Shown piece after piece: positions 6,898 to 11,198 of a DNA stretch of 11,198 nucleotides (position 1 is its first letter; every line of letters starts with the position of its first letter). Below the pieces are notes generated by a model. The model did no database searches and had not been told where the DNA came from. It was given only the letters and a program-made list of their open reading frames with translations. Position numbers and translations under genes: made by a program. This DNA is from JABJJH01 sp047631095 (GTDB lineage Bacteria > Pseudomonadota > Alphaproteobacteria > UBA8366 > GCA-2717185). The DNA lies in NCBI GenBank assembly GCA_047631095.1, contig JBLHZD010000115.1, positions 1-11,198 of the forward strand, given 5' to 3'.

Positions 6898-8039
6898 TTA
6901 AAATATCCGGTGATGATTGCCTCATAGATATCGGTGAGCCGCTCGATGTCCGCCACGTCGGTGCGTTCGTCAATCTTGTGCATCGTTTGCCCGACCAGAC
7001 CAAATTCCACGACCGGGCAATAATCCTTGATGAAGCGCGCGTCGGATGTGCCGCCCGTAGTGCTCAGGTCCGGCTGCAATTGCAACACGTCCCGGCACGC
7101 CGCAGAAATCACATCGCTCAACTTGCCCGGCGGGGTCAGGAAAGATTCGCCGCTGACGGAAATATCCAGCGTGTATTCGCCGCCTTTGCCAATTGCATCG
7201 TCGAGAATTTTCCTCAGCCATTCGCCCAGCGAGTCGGAGGAATGCAGATCATTGAAGCGAATATTGAACGTCGCCCGCGCCTCTGCGGGAATAACATTGG
7301 TCGCCGTATTGCCGATATCAATGGTTGAAATCTGCAAGGTCGAGGCTTGAAAATGATCCGAGCCCTCATCCAGCGATTTTGTCGTCAAAGCGTTCATCAT
7401 GGCGACGATACGATGCGCGGGGTTGTCCGCCAAATGCGGATAGGCGGTATGGCCTTGTACGCCTTTGACCTTCAAAAAACCGTTCATACTGCCGCGCCGG
7501 CCGATTTTCATCATATCGCCCAGACGTTCCGGATTGGTTGGTTCGCCAACGATACAGGCGTCCAGCGCCTCGCCGCGCTCCTGCAACCAGCCCAGCACTT
7601 TCTTGGTGCCGTTGATCGATGGCCCTTCTTCGTCGCCGGTGATCAAAAAACTGATGGAGCCACCGATTGCTCCCTTGGCCACCACCCGGTCCACCGCGGC
7701 GGCGAAGGACGCAATCGCCCCCTTCATGTCGCTGGCGCCGCGCCCATACAGCACTCCGTCGCGAATATCGGCGGCAAACGGGTCGGCGGACCATTCATCC
7801 ACCGGCCCTGTCGGCACGACATCGGTATGCCCGGCGAAACAGAAATTTGGCGCCTGATCTCCCAACCGGGCGTAGAGATTATCCACGTCCGGCGTGTCAT
7901 CGTCTGAAAACACCAGCCGGTGACAGGTAAAGCCCATCCCCTCCAGCGTCTTCTGCAATAAATCCAGCGCGCCGCCTTCGACCGGCGTCACGCTGGGGCA
8001 CTGGATCAAATCACGGGCGAGTTCGACGGGATCAATCAC
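6894..8039 (-). CDS. dapE: Succinyl-diaminopimelate desuccinylase
   Basis: DapE hydrolyses N-succinyl-LL-diaminopimelate to LL-diaminopimelate and succinate, a step to lysine and meso-DAP for peptidoglycan. With the GTG start at 8039 the protein has 381 residues, the usual length. The frame is open further, to 8093, but that would overlap dapD by 50 bases and add a tail unlike the family; GTG gives VIDPVELARDLIQCPSVTP, the standard N-terminus. Di-zinc M20 peptidase residues are visible: H71 and D73 in HTDVVPTG, D104 in GASDMKG, E137/E138 in GDEEG, E166 in GEPT, and the late His in GQTMHKIDE. GRRGSMNGFLKVKGVQGHTAYP starts the dimerisation domain. It lies four bases after dapD, encoding an earlier enzyme of the same pathway. 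Its stop overlaps the following membrane protein gene. Confidence 0.96.
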   Translation of the reverse strand: MIDPVELARDLIQCPSVTPVEGGALDLLQKTLEGMGFTCHRLVFSDDDTPDVDNLYARLGDQAPNFCFAGHTDVVPTGPVDEWSADPFAADIRDGVLYGRGASDMKGAIASFAAAVDRVVAKGAIGGSISFLITGDEEGPSINGTKKVLGWLQERGEALDACIVGEPTNPERLGDMMKIGRRGSMNGFLKVKGVQGHTAYPHLADNPAHRIVAMMNALTTKSLDEGSDHFQASTLQISTIDIGNTATNVIPAEARATFNIRFNDLHSSDSLGEWLRKILDDAIGKGGEYTLDISVSGESFLTPPGKLSDVISAACRDVLQLQPDLSTTGGTSDARFIKDYCPVVEFGLVGQTMHKIDERTDVADIERLTDIYEAIITGYFK

Positions 8040-8043
8040 AAGT

Positions 8044-8889
8044 CTAGTCCCGCAGTAAATCGTTGATCGAGGTTTTGGCGCGTGTCTGCGCATCCACGGT
8101 CTTCACGATCACGCAGCAATACAGGCTCGGCGTCGGGCGGCCTTCCGGCGATGGATTGCCCGGCAAGGACCCCGGCACGACAACCGAATACGCGGGCACC
8201 CGCCCGATATGCATTTCGCCGGTCTGCCGGTCGATGATTTTTGTCGACGCGCTGATGAAACAGCCCATGGACAGCACGGCGCCTTCTTCGACGATCACGC
8301 CTTCGACGACTTCCGACCGTGCGCCAATAAAGCAATTGTCTTCGATGATGACGGGCTCTGCCTGCAAGGGCTCCAACACGCCGCCGATGCCGACGCCGCC
8401 GGACAGGTGACAGTTCTTGCCAATCTGCGCGCAGGACCCAACGGTGACCCAGGTATCCACCATGGTGCCTTCATCGACATAGGCGCCGAGATTGGTGAAG
8501 CTGGGCATCAACACAACGTTGGGCGCGATATAGGCGGAGCGGCGCACAATCGCGTTTGGCACCGCGCGGAACCCGGCGGCCTTGAATTCCGCTTCGCCCC
8601 AGCCTTCGAACTTCGACGGCACTTTGTCCCACCACGACGCGTCTTCACCCGGTCCGCCGGGGATCGTCGACATTTCGTTGAGGCGGAAGGACAGCAACAC
8701 CGCTTTTTTAAGCCATTGATTGACCTGCCATTCGCCGCCCAATTTCTCCGCAACGCGAACCTCGCCCTTGTCCAGCAAGTCCAGCGCCGTGTTTACCGCG
8801 TCGCGAACCTCGCCCTGCGTGGCAGGAGAAACATTCTCCACCGCGTCAAAAGCGGCGTCGATGGTTTGTTGCAGATTTCCGTGTGACAT
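8044..8889 (-). CDS. dapD: 2,3,4,5-tetrahydropyridine-2,6-dicarboxylate N-succinyltransferase
   Basis: DapD adds succinyl from succinyl-CoA to tetrahydrodipicolinate, opening the succinylase branch of lysine/DAP synthesis. The 281-residue protein has the N-terminal helical domain (LQQTIDAAF, SPATQGEVRDAV) and then a left-handed beta-helix of hexapeptide repeats (about 112-235: VRRSAYIAPNVVLMPSFTNLGAYV, GTMVDTWVTVG, IIEDNCFIGARSEVVEGVIV). The C-terminal part contains VPAYSVVVPGSLPG. I chose ATG 8889 (MSHGNLQQTI) because it matches family N-termini and has AAAGG ten bases upstream. An extension to 8907 would need a TTG start. The upstream leader holds two small overlapping hairpins. The pathway partner dapE follows after four bases. 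Confidence 0.96.
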   Translation of the reverse strand: MSHGNLQQTIDAAFDAVENVSPATQGEVRDAVNTALDLLDKGEVRVAEKLGGEWQVNQWLKKAVLLSFRLNEMSTIPGGPGEDASWWDKVPSKFEGWGEAEFKAAGFRAVPNAIVRRSAYIAPNVVLMPSFTNLGAYVDEGTMVDTWVTVGSCAQIGKNCHLSGGVGIGGVLEPLQAEPVIIEDNCFIGARSEVVEGVIVEEGAVLSMGCFISASTKIIDRQTGEMHIGRVPAYSVVVPGSLPGNPSPEGRPTPSLYCCVIVKTVDAQTRAKTSINDLLRD

Positions 8890-9194
8890 GAACCGATAGC
8901 CTTTCAATTTTTCGCCAGTTTCCGGCGCGTTTCCGCGCTCAAATCATGCGCCGGACTTTCCTTGGTTTGCGGTTTCAAGTCAAGCAGGAGCAAGGGCGAA
9001 AACCCTGTCGCCGCCATACCAAAACCGTTTTACGTCGGGAAAAAGTCCAAAATCATTAGCATGGGTTATCATCCGTTAACATTGCATGAGAGGCGGTCGA
9101 AATTTACGCCGGAATGATATAGGTAAATAATCCTTTATACATTAATTTCAAGGTGCGGGATAAAATATTCCTCATGCGCCGTCGAGAAAAAAGC
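8890..9194. other. Leader/intergenic region upstream of dapD
   Basis: There are about 305 bases without a gene. It must hold the promoter of the dapD operon (minus strand), but I could not find a convincing -35/-10 pair. The stretch 9050-9180 is AT-richer than its surroundings and is the likeliest promoter zone. Short open frames here look like noise. The leader close to dapD contains the hairpins listed separately. At 9195 the palindromic repeat zone begins. Confidence 0.5.
8913..8938 (-). promoter_or_regulatory. Two overlapping GAAA-loop hairpins in the dapD leader
   Basis: On the minus strand GCGCG-GAAA-CGCGC (8938-8925) forms a perfect 5-bp stem with a GAAA tetraloop. The next segment (8927-8913) can form CGCC...GGCG, also around GAAA. 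They share three bases, so the full stems exclude each other. They end about 24 bases before the dapD ATG, just ahead of its ribosome site. A regulatory role is only a possibility; no T-run follows. Confidence 0.3.
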
Positions 9195-9272
9195 TGGATT
9201 GCCGCATTCGCAGGAATGACAGTATATCTTCGGTGTTGTCTCTTTCGTCATTTCCGCGAATGCGGAAATCCA
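9195..9272. repeat. Palindromic element, copy 1 (diverged)
   Basis: Two 26-base arms (9195-9220 and 9247-9272) are inverted repeats with three mismatches around a 26-base spacer. The arm cores are ATTGCCGCATTCGCAGGAAT (9198-9217) and ATTTCCGCGAATGCGGAAAT (9250-9269). It is the most diverged of the three copies, but the spacer still matches the others around CTTCGGT. It lies just downstream of the ancestral stop of the GIY-YIG gene. Confidence 0.85.
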
Positions 9273-9279
9273 CGGACAC

Positions 9280-9567
9280 TCACACAATACTGGGATACAA
9301 GTCTTTCCAGTCCGGATTCAGCTCTTAGAGAAGCCGAATTTTCCAGTCGCGGTTCCATTTCTTCATCCGCTTTTCCCGCGTGATCGCGCTTTCCATCGAC
9401 TCATGGCTTTCATACCAAACAAGCGTGTGGACGCCGTATCTCTTTGTGAACCCTTCAACCGAGCCATTCTTGTGGTCATAGACCCGTCGCACCAGATCGC
9501 TTGTGACGCCGATATACAACGTCCCGTTTCGCGTACTGGCCAACATATAGACGCAGGGCTGTTTCAT
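9280..9567 (-). pseudogene. Small GIY-YIG endonuclease gene with an in-frame stop near its 3' end
   Basis: The frame from ATG 9567 codes for 80 residues to a TAA at 9325-9327, then continues in frame through ELNPDWKDLYPSIV to a TGA at 9280-9282. Small single-domain GIY-YIG nucleases typically end in a segment like EELNPDWRDLY, so TAA probably replaced a Glu codon (GAA), giving 95 residues originally. Family features are intact: VYM and YIG (Tyr7, Tyr18) with the spacing of the GIY-YIG core, Arg27/Arg28, the DHKNG stretch and Glu65 in REKRMKKW. The catalytic core is therefore complete and the shortened 80-residue product could still fold; calling it a pseudogene is a judgement. No clear ribosome site precedes the ATG. 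Palindromic elements bracket it at 7 and 13 bases. Confidence 0.8.
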
Positions 9568-9580
9568 GATTGGACGCCGA

Positions 9581-9658
9581 TGGATTCCCGCCTTCGCGGG
9601 AATGACAGTGTTTCTTCGGTAGTGTCTCTATCGTCATTCCCGCGAAGGCGGGAAGCCA
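9581..9658. repeat. Palindromic element, copy 2
   Basis: Two 26-base arms (9581-9606 and 9633-9658) match as inverted repeats at 25 of 26 positions, with a 26-base spacer. The left core ATTCCCGCCTTCGCGGGAAT (9584-9603) is itself an 8-bp hairpin with a CTTC loop. The right arm carries the same hairpin inverted, with a GAAG loop. It lies 13 bases upstream of the GIY-YIG start. Confidence 0.92.
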
Positions 9659-9774
9659 GTCGACGTGGTGGTCGTACTTACAACTTCATCCAACGCCAAG
9701 AGCGTCGCTGACACAGAATTGGCCGTAGATATCGCAAATACGGCGAATACCGCGACAATAGCATTTCGTAACAT
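9634..9774 (-). pseudogene. Possible 5' stub of a signal-peptide protein, running into element 2
   Basis: From ATG 9774 the frame reads MLRNAIVAVFAVFAISTANS and then VSATLLALDEV, a textbook signal peptide (Arg, hydrophobic core, Ala-x-Ala-like site). It is preceded by AGAGGG about seven bases upstream. The 46-residue frame ends with a TGA inside element 2, so its last residues are repeat sequence. I read it as the start of an exported protein whose remainder was lost when the element arrived. It could also be a chance frame, and the original product cannot be named. Confidence 0.35.
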
Positions 9775-9814
9775 TCCAAACCCTCTAGTCGCAGAATCGG
9801 AGCGCCCGTCTCTC

Positions 9815-9840
9815 GTCATTCCCGTACAGGCGAAAATCTG
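9815..9840. repeat. Decayed half of a palindromic element (right arm only)
   Basis: GTCATTCCCG at 9815-9824 equals the start of the right arm of copies 2 and 3; the rest (TACAGGCGAAAATCTG) is degenerate. No left arm precedes it. It directly borders the truncated GIY-YIG fragment, the place where element 1 stands relative to the longer nuclease gene. Confidence 0.6.
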
Positions 9841-9845
9841 GTCTA

Positions 9846-9943
9846 TGTCGTCTACAACAACGCCGCACCAGATCACTCGTGACGCCGATATAGAGCGTAC
9901 CGTTCCGTTTGCTAGCCATCATATAGACGCAGGGCTGCTTCAT
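9846..9943 (-). pseudogene. GIY-YIG endonuclease 5' fragment, frameshifted and truncated
   Basis: Reading from ATG 9943 gives MKQPCVYMMASKRNGTLYIG followed by VTSDLVRR, almost identical to the first 28 residues of the neighbouring GIY-YIG gene (two differences). After RR the homology continues for only a few codons in another frame (VVDD against VYDH). It then meets the decayed half-element at 9840. The catalytic Glu region and everything after it are gone, so this is a dead copy. The open frame itself ends at 9785 inside unrelated sequence. Confidence 0.8.
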
Positions 9944-9956
9944 GGCTGGACGTCGC

Positions 9957-10035
9957 TGGATTCCCGCCTTCGCGGGAATGACGGTGTTTCTTCGGTAGTG
10001 TCTTTACTCGTCATTCCCGCGAAGGCGGGAATCCA
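9957..10035. repeat. Palindromic element, copy 3 (perfect arms)
   Basis: Arms 9957-9982 and 10010-10035 are perfect 26-base inverted repeats separated by a 27-base spacer that closely matches the spacer of copy 2 (TGTTTCTTCGGTAGTGTCT shared). It ends 12 bases from the stop of the HbpS-like gene and begins 13 bases from the start codon of the nuclease fragment, the same distance as in copy 2. Confidence 0.93.
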
Positions 10036-10047
10036 CGCTTTAGCGCA

Positions 10048-10443
10048 CTACAGCTTCGCCGCGCCCGCCGCTGCGCAGTCTTCATCTTCCTGCGCCGTGC
10101 CGCCGCCGACGCCGACCGCGCCCAGATGCACGCCGTCGCGGCTGATTGGCACCGCGCCTTGCCCCAGGATCATATGATCGCCTTCATGGACGCGGATGCC
10201 CGCCATGGTCGGATGTCCCGCGCGGTCAGTGAACGCGCCGCTCGGGCGCCCGAACGCGGCTGAGGCGATCGCTTTGCCCTGGCTGCCATAGACACCCGCC
10301 CACATGGCGTTGTCCATGCGTTGAAACGCCATCAGTCGGCCGCCCGCATCGCAGACCGCCACATTGATGTTTATGTTCAAGTCACGAGCCTTGTCCATCG
10401 CGCCTTGCGCGACGCGGTTGGCGTCTTTGAGCGTCAGTGTCAT
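10048..10443 (-). CDS. GlcG/HbpS family (DUF336) heme-binding-like protein
   Basis: A 131-residue protein of the GlcG/HbpS fold, small proteins some of whose members bind heme or cobalamin-type cofactors or sit beside redox enzymes. The role of this one is unknown. Visible family features are LTLKDANRVAQGAMDKARDL at the N-terminus, then VAVCDAGGRLMAFQRMDNA (28-46), GKAIASAAFGRPSGAF (56-71), and the glycine-rich end VHLGAVGVGGGTAQEDEDCA (105-124), where the family conserves Gly-Val-Gly-Gly. There is no signal peptide, so it is probably cytoplasmic. ATG 10443 has GGGAG nine bases upstream; the frame is open to a TTG at 10491 but the extension looks non-family. A short dyad lies in its leader. 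It stands between the HAD gene and the repeat zone and may have come in with the latter. Confidence 0.88.
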   Translation of the reverse strand: MTLTLKDANRVAQGAMDKARDLNININVAVCDAGGRLMAFQRMDNAMWAGVYGSQGKAIASAAFGRPSGAFTDRAGHPTMAGIRVHEGDHMILGQGAVPISRDGVHLGAVGVGGGTAQEDEDCAAAGAAKL

Positions 10444-10459
10444 GGATTTTTCTCCCGTT

Positions 10460-10482
10460 GGTGTTGCGTATTTCACAACACC
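10460..10482. promoter_or_regulatory. 7-bp dyad in the leader of the HbpS-like gene
   Basis: GGTGTTG (10460-10466) and CAACACC (10476-10482) form a perfect inverted repeat with a nine-base spacer, centred about 28 bases upstream of the start codon. It could be an operator half-site pair or a leader hairpin. No T-run follows, so termination is unlikely. Confidence 0.35.
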
Positions 10483-10543
10483 GTAGCGCAATCACGGCGC
10501 TAATCAAATCGCATAACGGGGAAGCGACGCGCCCGTAACCGGG

Positions 10544-11198
10544 TTAATCGGTCTCGAAAATATGCTCGAACCACGTCAGCAAATCGTCATGCACATGATG
10601 AATGTGATCCTGGGTCTCATCCACAACGCCATGACGGTCGCGCACGCGCTCCGTGCGAAGCAGCACGGTCGTCATGCCCAACTCGTGGGCGGGTTCCAGA
10701 TTTTGCGGCAGATCCTCGACCATCACGGCGGTTTTCGGATCGATGCCAAATTGTTCGACAAAGGTCGCAAAGGCGGAGCGCGCCGGTTTCGGGCGATACT
10801 CGGAGGCCACTATATCGAAAACGCCGTCGAAATGATGATCGACCCCAAGCTGGCCCATGACATTGCGCGCATGCTTGTCGCTGCCATTGGTGTAGATGAT
10901 CTTGCGGCCCGGCAAATGGTCCAGATAGGCGGATAAACCGGGACTCGGCGGAATGACCGACACGTCAATATCGTGCACGAACTCCAGAAATTCCTCGGGC
11001 TTCATGCCGTGATTGGCCATCAACCCGTTCATGGTCGTGCCATGCTCGTGGTAATAGGCCTTTTGCACGCGCCGCGCTTCTTCCAGATCGACGTTCAGAT
11101 AGCTTGTCAGGAACTCTCCCATACGAACGTCAATCTGCGCGAAGATATTGCATTTTTCATGATACAGGGTGTTGTCCAGATCGAAGACCCAGGCGTCC
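10544..11198 (-). CDS. HAD-family hydrolase, pyrimidine 5'-nucleotidase-like, 5' end cut by the window
   Basis: The frame is open to the right edge. Beyond the internal ATG at 11122 there are 25 more codons reading DAWVFDLDNTLYHEKCN, which hold HAD motif I (DxD, residues 6 and 8 of the fragment), so the true start lies outside. Motif II is the Thr-Asn of IIYTNGSDKHA (T103, N104). Motif III is a Lys in YRPKPARSAF (K137) and motif IV is MVEDLPQN (E161, D162). A helical cap lies between motifs I and II. The pattern DLDNTLY plus TNG fits the pyrimidine 5'-nucleotidase (Sdt1-like) group, enzymes that dephosphorylate UMP/CMP or similar small phosphates in the cytoplasm; substrate cannot be read from the sequence. 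In related genomes such a gene stands near dapD. Here the HbpS-like gene and repeat zone lie between. Confidence 0.9.
   Translation of the reverse strand, partial: DAWVFDLDNTLYHEKCNIFAQIDVRMGEFLTSYLNVDLEEARRVQKAYYHEHGTTMNGLMANHGMKPEEFLEFVHDIDVSVIPPSPGLSAYLDHLPGRKIIYTNGSDKHARNVMGQLGVDHHFDGVFDIVASEYRPKPARSAFATFVEQFGIDPKTAVMVEDLPQNLEPAHELGMTTVLLRTERVRDRHGVVDETQDHIHHVHDDLLTWFEHIFETD

Larger units (their letters stand above)
9195..10035. mobile_element. Composite zone of palindromic elements and GIY-YIG nuclease genes
   Basis: The zone reads: element 1 (9195-9272), GIY-YIG gene with late stop (9280-9567), element 2 (9581-9658), unique stub (9659-9814), decayed half-element (9815-9840), GIY-YIG 5' fragment (9846-9943), element 3 (9957-10035). 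A segment of about 171 bases is duplicated: 9488-9658 matches 9864-10035 at an offset of 376 bases, including the nuclease start, the 13-base gap and the full element. The nuclease gene is bracketed tightly, seven bases from element 1 and 13 from element 2. The zone separates the HbpS-like gene from dapD. I infer a mobile unit made of nuclease plus palindromes. No transposase or clear target duplication is visible. Confidence 0.5.

Noticed and set aside
7347..7907. 186-residue plus-strand frame inside dapE
   Set aside because: It is fully antisense to the well-supported dapE. The same holds for the long opposite frames at 3157-3702, 4387-4887, 4989-5651, 1806-2276 and 8209-8886.
8040..8093. 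Longer dapE start at 8093
   Set aside because: It adds 18 residues (RRHAPKPRS...) unlike the family and overlaps dapD by 50 bases; GTG 8039 gives the standard N-terminus.
8890..8907. Longer dapD start at 8907
   Set aside because: It is a TTG codon, and the added residues KGYRF are not family-like. ATG 8889 has a ribosome site, which the longer frame would translate.
9153..9383. 76-residue plus-strand reading frame
   Set aside because: It is translated palindromic element and antisense of the GIY-YIG 3' end, with the SWIAAFAGMT-type pattern such repeats give in one frame.
9195..10035. Repeats at regular intervals as a CRISPR array
   Set aside because: Copies are inverted pairs with a conserved spacer, unequal distances and genes between them. 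There are no direct repeats with unique spacers and no cas genes.
9665..10177. 170-residue plus-strand reading frame
   Set aside because: It runs through the stub, element 3 and antisense of the HbpS-like gene; it has no family features and is a patchwork of repeat-derived sequence.
10510..10540. Terminator hairpin after the HAD gene (CCCG/CGGG)
   Set aside because: Only a 4-bp stem and no T-run; too weak to call.

Overview
The window looks like a chromosomal piece of an alphaproteobacterium. It is GC-rich, and the housekeeping proteins resemble those of Rhodospirillales-type genomes: dnaX-ybaB-recR in order, def-fmt-truA in order, and the succinylase lysine pathway pair dapD-dapE. The taxonomic placement is inferred from protein sequence and gene order only. 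Both window edges cut genes: dnaX on the left and a HAD phosphatase on the right.

Plus strand, 1-6146: the 3' part of dnaX, ybaB (4-base overlap with dnaX) and recR form a replication/recombination block. A gene for an exported DUF4139 protein follows, with its own plausible promoter. A 133-base gap holding a striking 14-bp perfect inverted repeat leads into def-fmt-truA, the translation/tRNA block (peptide deformylase, Met-tRNA formyltransferase, tRNA pseudouridine synthase).

Minus strand, 11198-6053: a HAD-family pyrimidine 5'-nucleotidase-like gene, a GlcG/HbpS-like gene, a repeat-rich insertion zone, then dapD, dapE, an unrecognised multi-pass membrane protein and a small membrane protein with an acidic tail. 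dapD to the membrane protein are tightly packed (4-base gap, then 4-base overlap) and look like one operon. The last small gene runs convergently into truA and overlaps its 3' end by 94 bases. The overlap covers almost exactly the non-conserved tail of TruA.

The most unusual part is 9195-10035. Three copies of a 78-79 base palindromic element, each made of two REP-like hairpins facing each other around a conserved spacer, bracket small GIY-YIG nuclease genes. One nuclease gene is complete but for an in-frame stop near its end. The second is a frameshifted 5' fragment beside a decayed half-element. The layout is element, nuclease, element, stub of a signal-peptide ORF, half-element, nuclease fragment, element. 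It suggests a compact mobile unit in which a GIY-YIG nuclease travels with its flanking palindromes, comparable in layout to REP repeats with RAYT transposases. That function is inference. The sequence structure is read directly.
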